DNA from: CBDHHC01 sp050633205
GTDB taxonomy: Bacteria > Pseudomonadota > Alphaproteobacteria > Rhizobiales > CBDHHC01
Direction: 5' to 3'
Assembly: GCA_050633205.1 (NCBI GenBank)
Contig: JBOEGA010000046.1
Location: 1-64,000, forward strand
DNA length: 64,000 bases
In this document: positions 34,570 through 43,498 of the stretch, one piece after another
How positions within the stretch are numbered: position 1 is the stretch's first letter
Layout: each line of letters starts with the position of its first letter
Notes under the pieces: model-generated
Told to the model about the DNA's origin: nothing
What the model saw: the letters and a program-made list of their open reading frames with translations, nothing else
Databases searched by the model: none
Translations under genes and position numbers: made by a program

Positions 34570-35346
34570 TTATGGTGTGTCGGATTTTCCATACAAACTT
34601 CCCTTTAACCAGTGTTTATGGTGCCACTCTTCGCGGATATCCCAGAGCTTTTCACTGAAGTCCTGATCGCTTGTGTTCAGAAGAAGCCATTTTGCGAATG
34701 ATGCTACAGTTTCTGCTGTTGAGAGTTTTCCCGTTGCTATTATGTTTTTGTATTCCTCTACCGCCGGGAATATTTCTGTTGGGGCCTGAATGAAGGTTTT
34801 TACCATATCAGTCTCTACCAGCCCTGGCTTGAATGCAGTCACTGAAATATTCTGTTGTTTTAATTCCAGCTTCAGGGCTTCTGCAAGTGTTTGAGAGGCT
34901 GCCTGGGCAATTGAATATGTGCTCGCTCCAAGGCGGATATTTTTAGCAGCATCCGAACCAATAAAAAGTACGCGGCCCTGTGGTAAGCGGGGGAGGAGCT
35001 TTTGTGTTAAAGCCAGCCTTGCAGTTACATTTATATTAAATGAACTTTGCCAGTTCTCCATGGATATTTCCGAGAGTTTATTTATTTGATAAACGCCTGC
35101 TCCGTGGAAGATTCCGAGGGGCAAAGGTAAATTTTCTGACATGCTATGAATATTGTTCAATTCTTCTTCGTGACTTACATCTGCGGAAAGGAATTTAATT
35201 TTCTGCGGATTGTGAGATGCAGTTTCCTGAAGTGCGGAGATACGTCTTCCAATAGCAAGTACATGAATGTTCTGATCCGCGAGTTGTATTGCCAGAGACC
35301 TGCCTATACCAGATCCAGCGCCGGTAATTATAATTGATTTAATCAT
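34570..35346 (-). CDS. Short-chain dehydrogenase/reductase with an atypical active site
   Basis: A 258-residue SDR with the Rossmann motif TGAGSGIG at residues 8-15, NxN segment (FNINVTARL) and a catalytic-region serine (FIGSDAAKN). The tyrosine motif reads YSIAQ, so the catalytic lysine of the usual YxxxK is replaced by glutamine. Activity may be altered or the protein may serve a non-canonical role. The ATG at 35346 follows AAAGGA; an in-frame start at 35379 is less likely. It is divergent from the broken Amt-MCP gene. Confidence 0.85.
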   Translation of the reverse strand: MIKSIIITGAGSGIGRSLAIQLADQNIHVLAIGRRISALQETASHNPQKIKFLSADVSHEEELNNIHSMSENLPLPLGIFHGAGVYQINKLSEISMENWQSSFNINVTARLALTQKLLPRLPQGRVLFIGSDAAKNIRLGASTYSIAQAASQTLAEALKLELKQQNISVTAFKPGLVETDMVKTFIQAPTEIFPAVEEYKNIIATGKLSTAETVASFAKWLLLNTSDQDFSEKLWDIREEWHHKHWLKGSLYGKSDTP

Positions 35347-35486
35347 CTGATATCCTTTGAAATCACTGTTTTTAATCAACTGGTTTATCGATATGGCACA
35401 GTGATTAATTGAAAACTTATTTAAATCTATATTATTTTCTTTTTGCTAGTTTGTCCGTTCATTCATGTGTTCTGGGCTTATCGAGT

Positions 35487-37912
35487 ATGTATTTTTTTAT
35501 CGCAGCGTTGATATTGATACTGGATGCGGCCACTGGTTCTGTTATTGCAAGCTCCGGTGTTGTTACGCCCGAGCAGCTTGCCGAACTGCGTAATGATCTG
35601 AACAGGTTTGCGGAAGAGCAGCAAAGACACGCCGACTTTGTGAGGGTGCTGGATTGTATTGCTCTGGTCATGTTTATGCAGGTTGGTTTTCTTCTTGTTG
35701 AAGCGGGCTTTGTGCGGACAAAAAATACGATCAATGTTGCTCTGAAAAATTTCAGTGATTTCTTTATTGCTGTTGTCTGTTTTTATATGGTTGGCTTCAC
35801 ATTTATGTTCAGTGGCAGCCTTGGTGGTGTAATCGGGTTTGACTGGTCGTATATTTCAAAGGTTTTTAAATCCAACTGGGATCTGGCGTATTTTACATAT
35901 CATGCAATGTTTATTGGTACGGCGGCTACAATAGTATCCGGTGCGGTTGCAGAACGCATGAAGTTTTCGGGTTATTGCCTGCTTACAGTCGTACTATCCT
36001 CCCTGATTTACCCGATGTTCGGGCACTGGGTCTGGGGGAATATATTTGTTACAGAAAATATTCCGCTTTTAAAAAGCGCGGGATTTATGGATTTTGCCGG
36101 GGGGACAGTTGTCCACGCTTTGGCTGGCTGGTTATCACTGGCAGCAATAGTTGTTGTTGGTCCACGAATTGGAAAATTTGCGGAAGATGGTACTCCTGTT
36201 AAAATTCCCGGCCACAGTATGTTCTTGCCTCAACAGGAGCGCTTATTCTTTTTGTCGGCTGGATAGGATTTAATGCCGGTTCTACCCGAGCATCTTCCTC
36301 CGACCTTGCTCTTATCATGATGAATACGATTATAGCGGGCTCTACAGGTGGCCTTGCTGCAATGGTTACAGGGCGCTTTTTCGAGAAGACGTTTCATGCC
36401 GAGACTATGATTAATGGTGTTCTGGCAGGGCTTGTTACAGTTACTGCGGGATGCAATGTCTTTTCTCCAAATGCTGCAGCTATTGTGGGCATTATTGGTG
36501 GTGTGGTGTGTATGGGGTCCTGCGTTGTTATTGAAAGAAAATTCAAGCTTGATGATGCTATCGGAGCTGTTTCAGTTCATGGTGTCTGCGGGTCACTTGG
36601 AGCGCTGTTGATACCGTTTTTTGCTGCTTCTGAGAAAATGCTTGCCGGTGGGATGTTTACCCAGGCTGGTTCGCAATTAATCGGGGTAAGTGTCTGTTTC
36701 GCACTTGCTTTTGGTGGCGGGTATATCGTGTTGAAGCTTATCAGTGTAACAATCGGAGTTCGTGTAAGTGAAGAGGCAGAGATTAATGGCCTTAATCGCT
36801 CAGAGCATGATTCTACGATGGGGTCCTATGATATACAGAACGCCCTGCTTAAAATTGCAAAAGGTGAAGCTGATTTATCGACCAGGCTGGATGAGAAAAC
36901 AGGGGATGAATCTGCTGATATTGCCAAGCTGATCAATTCTTTTCTGGTAAGGTTTTAAGAGCTTGTTGGCAGTGTATCGGATACCTCCAATACACTATCG
37001 AGAGACCTTGAACTAATTTCATCCGTGGTGAAGGATAGTGCCAATTCTCTCAAAGATAATTCCGGTGGGGTTGAAGAGGCATCCCTGGTCGTGAATGCCA
37101 GTGCGACTGCGGCGGCTGAGCAGGCAGAAGTTATTACGAATGATACGCGGAGAATTGCAGGAACTGCCAGAACAGTTTCTACGACTATTCGTGAGCTGGC
37201 TAATGTTATTGATAATTTATCCGGCTCAATCACTTCTATTGATGAGTCCGCAGCTAGTGCGGATTCTATTTCCAAGGAAGCTGTTAGTCTGGCAGATAAT
37301 GCCCAGAAGACGATTGCCAGTCTTTCGAAAGCTGCTGAGGAGATTGACAGTGTTGTGGCACTGATCGAGGATGTTCAGAATAAAACCAATCTGCTGGCAC
37401 TTAATGCAACAATTGAATCCGAACGTGCAGGGGAATATGGTCTTGGTTTTGCTGTGGTTGCACAGGAAGTCAAAACATTATCCCAGAGTGCTGCCGGGGC
37501 AACTGATGAAATTCGCAAATGTCTTGGCGAGATACAGGAAACTTCCAAAAGCGCGGCAGATATTCTCAGCAGAGTTGGTGAGACTGTAGGAGTTATTAAT
37601 AAATCAGTTTCAGATATCAGGGTTACAGCCAGCAGAGAAACTCAGGCTATTCAGGAAATTTCCTCGGGTGTTATCGAGTCTGCGAACAATGTAGTCGGGG
37701 TTTCTGATGAGATTTCACAATTGTCTGATCAGGTCAGTCTGTTTTCAGAGAATGTGAGAGAGGCGGCAGATAAATCAAAGGATGGGCTGGATGTGGTTGC
37801 CTGCCTGAAGGATGAAGTTGCGAATAGTCTGCAAACAGCACAAATGGTTGAAAAATCTTCGCAAAAGCTAACGGGGCTTGCGGATAAGCTGAATAAAACC
37901 AGTGGAAATTAA
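35487..37912 (+). pseudogene. Ammonium transporter fused to a chemoreceptor signalling domain (disrupted)
   Basis: The first part (from about ATG 35487) is an Amt channel: signal-like N-terminus, then helices with MFGHWVWG and GGTVVHALAG (pore histidine). A one-base deletion near 36227-36230 (TTCTTGCCTCAACAGG, expected TTGGCC) shifts the frame; the Amt sequence continues in the next frame with FVGWIGFNAGSTRA and the second pore histidine in VSVHGVCGSLGALL. A HAMP-like linker follows (IAKGEADLSTRLDEKTGDES), then an in-frame TAA at 36956-36958. The same frame continues with a methyl-accepting chemotaxis signalling domain including NKTNLLALNATIESERAGE and GFAVVAQEVKTLSQSA, ending at 37912. The intact protein would be about 808 residues: a membrane ammonium sensor for chemotaxis. 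Two independent lesions argue for a true pseudogene. Confidence 0.85.
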
Positions 37913-37930
37913 GTTGATAAGCTTTGTAAA

Positions 37931-37968
37931 AACGGCCTGACTTTGGAAATGAGTCAGGCCGTTTTTTC
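37931..37968. terminator. Bidirectional intrinsic terminator between Amt-MCP and maeB
   Basis: AACGGCCTGACT (37931-37942) and AGTCAGGCCGTT (37951-37962) form a strong stem, followed by TTTTTT on the plus strand and TTTTT on the minus strand. It serves both convergent genes. Confidence 0.9.
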
Positions 37969-37971
37969 TAT

Positions 37972-40245
37972 TTATGATCCGGTGATGTCGTAAGCAGTCA
38001 GTGCTGCAATATTTACAAGTTCAGATGTTTTCGACCCAAGTGGTACGATCTGTACAGACTTTGACAGACCGACCAGAAGTGGTCCGATGATTGTGCTGCC
38101 GCCAAGTTCCCGAAGCATATTTGTCGAGATGCTTGCCGAGTGGAATGCTGGCATTACCAGAACGTTGGCAGTATCTGATAAACGGCAGAACGGATATTTC
38201 TCCAATGCTTCTGCATTGAGTGCTACGTCTGCTGCCATTTCACCATCATATTCAAAATCGACACCCTCACCATCCAGAATTTCCACGGCTTCGCGGACGC
38301 GTTCTGAACGTTCTCCTTTTGGATTGCCGAAAGTTGAGTAGGCAAGCATTGCTACGCGCGGTTCGTAACCAAGGCGACGGGCAACTCTTGCGGCTTCCTT
38401 GGCAATATTTGCCAGTTCGCGGGAATTTGGCATGTCATGGATTGAAGTATCTGCGATCAGAACTGTGCGTCCGCGGCAAATGGCGATGGACAATCCAATG
38501 ACTGTGTGATCAGGGGCAGGGTCGAGAACCTGCGTGATATCGGTGTAGGCAGTACCCCAGTTTCTTGTTGTACCGGTGATCATGCCATCGGCGTGGCCCA
38601 TTGAGACCATACATGCACCAAAGATGTTTCTGTCGTTGAGAACCATACGGCGGCAGTCGCGCTCAAGATAACCTTTTCTTTGCAGGCGGCTGTAAAGCAG
38701 CTCGGTGTATTCATCGTTGAACTCACCCTGTCTTGCATTAATGATCTGGATTTCAGGACGATATTCAAGGCCCGCATCCTCGAAGGCTTTCATTATGCGT
38801 TCCTGGCGTCCGATCAGTACCGGCTGGCCAAGGTTGTTATTCAGGAAGCTGTAAGCAGCGCGAACAACCTGCTCTTCTTCGCCTTCAGCAAATACAACGC
38901 GTTTCGGGTTCATGCGAACCTGACTGAAGATACCCTGCAGCCAGCCTGCTACCGGATCGAGACGCGCATTAAGGCGTTCGATATAGGCATCAATATCTGC
39001 GATTGGTTTCTGAGCTACGCCTGTGTCCATTGCCGCTTTTGCGACTGCTGGCGGTACAAAACCGTTCAGCCTTGGATCAAACGGAGCCGGTATGATGTAG
39101 TTGCGGCCATATTGCGGGTGGTAGCCCTGATTGGCAGCGGCAACTTCGTCGGGCACATCTGCGCGGGCCAGTTCGGCAATTGCATTGACTGCTGCAATTT
39201 TCATTTCATCGTTGATTGTGCTGGCCTGAACGTCAAGTGCTCCACGGAAAATATACGGGAAACCAAGAACGTTATTTACCTGATTAGGATAGTCGGAACG
39301 GCCAGTTGCCATGATGGCATCGCTACGAACTTCTTCAACTTCTTCAGGTGTGATTTCCGGGTCAGGGTTGGCCATAGCAAAAATGATCGGATTATCATTC
39401 ATGCTTTTTACCATGTCTTTTGTTAAGGCGCCTTTGGCTGACAATCCGAAAAATGCATCTGCACCATCAACAGCTTCGGCAAGAGTACGCTTGCTAGTGT
39501 CAATTGCGTGAGCTGATTTCCACTGGTTCATGCCTTCTGAACGGCCACTGTAAATTACGCCTTTAGTGTCACAAAGAATGGCATTGTTGTGGGGCAGGCC
39601 CATTTTTTTAAGGAGATCCAGACATGCAATTCCGGCTGCGCCGGCTCCGTTAAATACAACCTTGAGATCTTCAATGTTACGATTGGTCAGGTGCAGAGCA
39701 TTTACAAGGCCTGCAGCAGCAATAATTGCTGTGCCGTGCTGGTCATCATGGAATACCGGGATGTCCATTAATTCCTTCAGGCGCTCTTCAATGATGAAGC
39801 AATCCGGACCTTTAATGTCTTCCAGGTTTATTCCGCCAAATGATGGGCCAAGGAAACGCACACAGTTTATGAATTCTTCAGCGTCTTTTGTATCAACTTC
39901 AAGATCTATTGCATCGATGTCAGCAAAGCGTTTGAATAACGCACCTTTACCTTCCATAACCGGTTTGGAAGCAAGGGCGCCAAGATCACCAAGTCCGAGA
40001 ATTGCTGTGCCGTTAGATATGACAGCAACCAGGTTGCCTTTATTAGTGTAATCATAGGCGGTTTGCGGGTTCTCTGCGATGGCCCGGACCGGGACGGCCA
40101 CACCAGGTGAATAGGCGAGAGACAGGTCTCGCGTTGTCGCAAGAGGCTTTGTTGGTGTGATTTCCAACTTGCCTGGTTTTCCGCGTTGGTGGAACTCAAG
40201 AGCTTCTTGGTCCGTGTAGCTTGTTTTCTCGAACTTAAGGGGCAT
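37972..40245 (-). CDS. maeB: NADP-dependent malic enzyme with phosphotransacetylase-like domain
   Basis: A 757-residue MaeB-type enzyme. The N-terminal malic domain (TRDLSLAYSPGVAVPVRAIA, then FHDDQHGTAIIAAAGLVNAL) converts malate to pyruvate with NADP. From about residue 435 a phosphate acetyltransferase-like domain follows (VFAEGEEEQVVRAAYSFL), which in this family is regulatory. It is divergent from mutS. Confidence 0.96.
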   Translation of the reverse strand: MPLKFEKTSYTDQEALEFHQRGKPGKLEITPTKPLATTRDLSLAYSPGVAVPVRAIAENPQTAYDYTNKGNLVAVISNGTAILGLGDLGALASKPVMEGKGALFKRFADIDAIDLEVDTKDAEEFINCVRFLGPSFGGINLEDIKGPDCFIIEERLKELMDIPVFHDDQHGTAIIAAAGLVNALHLTNRNIEDLKVVFNGAGAAGIACLDLLKKMGLPHNNAILCDTKGVIYSGRSEGMNQWKSAHAIDTSKRTLAEAVDGADAFFGLSAKGALTKDMVKSMNDNPIIFAMANPDPEITPEEVEEVRSDAIMATGRSDYPNQVNNVLGFPYIFRGALDVQASTINDEMKIAAVNAIAELARADVPDEVAAANQGYHPQYGRNYIIPAPFDPRLNGFVPPAVAKAAMDTGVAQKPIADIDAYIERLNARLDPVAGWLQGIFSQVRMNPKRVVFAEGEEEQVVRAAYSFLNNNLGQPVLIGRQERIMKAFEDAGLEYRPEIQIINARQGEFNDEYTELLYSRLQRKGYLERDCRRMVLNDRNIFGACMVSMGHADGMITGTTRNWGTAYTDITQVLDPAPDHTVIGLSIAICRGRTVLIADTSIHDMPNSRELANIAKEAARVARRLGYEPRVAMLAYSTFGNPKGERSERVREAVEILDGEGVDFEYDGEMAADVALNAEALEKYPFCRLSDTANVLVMPAFHSASISTNMLRELGGSTIIGPLLVGLSKSVQIVPLGSKTSELVNIAALTAYDITGS

Positions 40246-40699
40246 TGTGAATAGGCCTTAATTTGAGTTGAGGTCTGTAAACGTTCAGCGCCTTTTCAGG
40301 TTAGGCCAGGAACAGGCAAGCGCGTCCGGTAAACATGTACCCTGTACGTATTTCGTGTTCCAGCTATCAAAGACAGGTATCATTCGGTGTCCAATTACCG
40401 AAGGTTACAGACTCAGATTATGTCATCAGAGTTTATCTAAGAGGAAACACGCAGGAAGGATAGTGAATTACGGCAACGACGCACTGTTTTCAAGGAATTT
40501 TATACATGCAAGAGAGAAAATAGTTAATTTATGTTGCTTCTGAATAGCCCTGTTGTTTGTTCCTGTGTCGTTTGGCAATATGTTTTGTGGAGAAATGGTA
40601 GATAGATATAAGTATCTGCTTAGCTCTGTTCTCAGTCTATGGGGATTGATGTTAGTTTGATTTCGAATCGAAAAAAAATCCGGCTGAGGTTACAGAGTT
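40246..40699. promoter_or_regulatory. Divergent intergenic region maeB/mutS
   Basis: 454 bases between divergent maeB and mutS, expected to contain both promoters. A 91-codon frame at 40268-40543 has no recognised motif and is not called. I could not place promoters with confidence. Confidence 0.45.
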
Positions 40700-43438
40700 A
40701 TGTCAAGCGCTGTCAGAAAAAAACAAAGTCAAGAAACTTCAGATAACACTCAGGCCCATAAGGCCATGACACCCATGATGGTGCAGTATACGACAATCAA
40801 GGCATCCCATTCAGATTGCCTGCTGTTTTACCGTATGGGTGATTTTTATGAGTTGTTTTTTGAGGATGCCGAGCTGGCAGCGCAGGCCTTGGGGATTCAG
40901 CTTACCAAGCGGGGCAAACATCAGGGAGCTGATATTCCAATGTGCGGGGTTCCTGTACATTCAGCCGATGAGTATCTGCACCAGTTGATACGAAAGGGAT
41001 TTCGGGTTGCCGTCTGTGAGCAGACCGAGGATCCGGCGGAAGCAAAGAAGCGTGGTGCAAAGTCTGTTGTTAATCGTGATGTGGTGAGGATTGTAACGCC
41101 GGGAACACTGACAGAGGATAATCTGTTGAGTGTGGGGCAGAACAATTTTCTGACTGCCATATTCAAAAACCCGAAAGGGGACCTGTTTTCTTTTGCCTCG
41201 ATTGATATATCGACCGGTGAGTTTTTGATTTCCGAGGTTTCTATTACGGACCTTCCGGGGGAAGTGGTTCGGTTGTCTCCGAGTGAAGTTCTTGTCTCTG
41301 ATGGCATAATCAGAGATGAAGAGATGATTTTGCTGGCTGAGACCACGACATTAACACCATTGCCCAATGCCTATTATGACAGTCAGGCGGGTATCAGGGA
41401 TCTTAAAACCCTGCTGAATGTATCAGTCCTTGATGGTGTGGGAACATTTTCGCGTGGGGAAATGGCGGCTGTTGGAGCTTTGCTGAAATATATTGAGCTG
41501 ACGCAGCTTGGCAAGCAACCTGCTATTCGTATGCCAAAGCGGCAGGGGAATAATTCTGTTCTTGTTATTGATGCTGCTACCAGGGTGAATCTTGAGCTTG
41601 TGAAGTCAATGCAGGGAGAGCGGAAAGGAAGCCTTCTTGATGCTGTTGACCGGACAGTTACAGGGGCCGGAGCACGGGAGCTTGCAACCCGGCTTGCCAG
41701 TCCGCTTGGAGAGTGTGCGCGTATCAGTGAAAGGCAGGATGTTGTTGCCTGTTTTCTGAAACAGGGTGGGCTTCGGAGTCAGTTAAGGAAAACCTTACGG
41801 AAGGCAACTGATCCGGCAAGGGCATTTTCGAGGCTTGCGCTGGGGCGAGGAGGGCCACGGGATATGGGAGCCCTGAGGGACAGTCTGAAACTTGCCAGTG
41901 AGCTTTATGAAATGATGGTTTCTGCAAAAAGCCTTGCGGGGGAGCCAGTGCTGCTTTCTCATATTCTGTCCAGTTTAAAAGGTGCAAATTGTGCTTTGGC
42001 TGAACATCTGGACAAGGCTCTTGGTGAGGACCTGCCGTTTCTTAAACGGGATGGCGGATTTGTTCGTACCGGTTACCGGGAGGATCTGGATGAGGTCAGA
42101 AAGCTTAGGGATGAGAGCCGTCAGGTTCTGGCTGCCCTGCAGGCACGGTATGTGGAAGAGACACAGGTTAAGTCTCTGAAGATCAGGCACAATAATGTGC
42201 TTGGCTATTTTGTTGATGTTACGGCTTCTCATGGCAAGACCCTGATGGAGGGGGCTTTGAGTGAGGTTTTTATTCATCGGCAGACACTGGCAAATGCGGT
42301 TCGTTTTACGACTGTTGAGCTGAATGATATTCAGACAAAGATACATTCTGCTGCGGAACGGTCTCTTGCTATTGAGCAGGAGGTGTTTGATGTTCTGCAG
42401 GCCGAGATTATTGCCAATGAGGAAATGCTGATTGCGCTTGCTGATGGTCTGGCGCAACTGGATGTCTATCTCGCGCTTGCTGAGTTGGCTGAAGAGCAGA
42501 ATTATGTAAGGCCGACAGTTGATGAAAGTTTCTGTTTCGAGATTACTGGTGGCCGTCACCCGGTGGTTGATATTGCATTGAAGGCTCAGGGGCAGGGGCC
42601 GTTTATCGAGAATGACTGCATTCTGACAAGTGATAAACAACAGGATACAGAAATCGGGAAGTTATGGATACTTACAGGGCCGAATATGGCTGGTAAGTCT
42701 ACTTTTTTACGGCAGAATGCACTGATTACCATTCTTGCCCAGATGGGATCATTTGTTCCTGCGCAATCGGCACATATCGGTCTGGTGGACAGGTTGTTCA
42801 GTCGCGTTGGGGCGTCTGATGATCTGGCGCGAGGGCGATCTACATTTATGGTGGAGATGGTCGAGACGGCGGCTATTCTTAATCAGGCAACCGAGCGTTC
42901 TTTTGTTATTCTGGATGAGATTGGCCGGGGGACTGCGACGTTTGATGGATTGTCGATTGCCTGGGCTACTGTTGAATATCTGCATGAACAAATCAAAAGC
43001 CGTTCTTTGTTTGCTACGCACTATCATGAACTGACTGCTCTATCGGAGAAACTTGGCGAGGTTATTAATATGACTATCCAGGTGAAAGAGTGGAAAGATG
43101 ATATTGTTTTCCTGCACAAAGTTATACCAGGTGCGGCAGATCGCTCCTATGGGGTGCAGGTTGCGAAGCTTGCCGGGTTGCCTGCTCCGGTTATCGGCAG
43201 GGCCTCGGAAGTGTTGGATATTCTGGAAAACAGTGATGCTAAAACTGGTGGTCAGGACCTGATTGAGGAACTGCCTCTTTTTGCGGCATCACGTCCAAAG
43301 GTCTCAGAAGGCGGGGCAGAGGGGTTCGCGGAAGAGGATTCTGCTGTTAGACTGCTGCTTGATCAGACTAACCCCGATGAACTGACGCCTAAATCTGCAC
43401 TGGATCTTGTTTATCAATTGAAGAGTCTTAATTCTTAA
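40700..43438 (+). CDS. mutS: DNA mismatch repair protein MutS
   Basis: Mismatch-recognition ATPase of 912 residues. The mismatch-binding Phe-x-Glu motif sits in GDFYELFFEDA near residue 49, and Walker A GPNMAGKST is at 660-668. Then follow DDLARGRSTFMVEM and DEIGRGTATFDG, typical of MutS ABC ATPases. The C-terminal tail with ELTPKSALDLVYQLK is present. It heads the mutS-glnD run. Confidence 0.98.
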   Translation: MSSAVRKKQSQETSDNTQAHKAMTPMMVQYTTIKASHSDCLLFYRMGDFYELFFEDAELAAQALGIQLTKRGKHQGADIPMCGVPVHSADEYLHQLIRKGFRVAVCEQTEDPAEAKKRGAKSVVNRDVVRIVTPGTLTEDNLLSVGQNNFLTAIFKNPKGDLFSFASIDISTGEFLISEVSITDLPGEVVRLSPSEVLVSDGIIRDEEMILLAETTTLTPLPNAYYDSQAGIRDLKTLLNVSVLDGVGTFSRGEMAAVGALLKYIELTQLGKQPAIRMPKRQGNNSVLVIDAATRVNLELVKSMQGERKGSLLDAVDRTVTGAGARELATRLASPLGECARISERQDVVACFLKQGGLRSQLRKTLRKATDPARAFSRLALGRGGPRDMGALRDSLKLASELYEMMVSAKSLAGEPVLLSHILSSLKGANCALAEHLDKALGEDLPFLKRDGGFVRTGYREDLDEVRKLRDESRQVLAALQARYVEETQVKSLKIRHNNVLGYFVDVTASHGKTLMEGALSEVFIHRQTLANAVRFTTVELNDIQTKIHSAAERSLAIEQEVFDVLQAEIIANEEMLIALADGLAQLDVYLALAELAEEQNYVRPTVDESFCFEITGGRHPVVDIALKAQGQGPFIENDCILTSDKQQDTEIGKLWILTGPNMAGKSTFLRQNALITILAQMGSFVPAQSAHIGLVDRLFSRVGASDDLARGRSTFMVEMVETAAILNQATERSFVILDEIGRGTATFDGLSIAWATVEYLHEQIKSRSLFATHYHELTALSEKLGEVINMTIQVKEWKDDIVFLHKVIPGAADRSYGVQVAKLAGLPAPVIGRASEVLDILENSDAKTGGQDLIEELPLFAASRPKVSEGGAEGFAEEDSAVRLLLDQTNPDELTPKSALDLVYQLKSLNS

Positions 43439-43498
43439 GAAAGACTGTGGTTGTAAACAGATACAGTAGTCAGTTCCAAATACGAAGAGTGCCCATCT

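Noticed and set aside
36317..36958. Second half of the Amt domain as an independent transporter gene
   Set aside because: It lacks the first helices and the first pore histidine and continues directly from the upstream frame after a one-base shift, so it is part of a broken gene.
40268..40543. 91-codon frame between maeB and mutS
   Set aside because: Composition and start context do not look like a gene; the region is better explained as a divergent promoter region.
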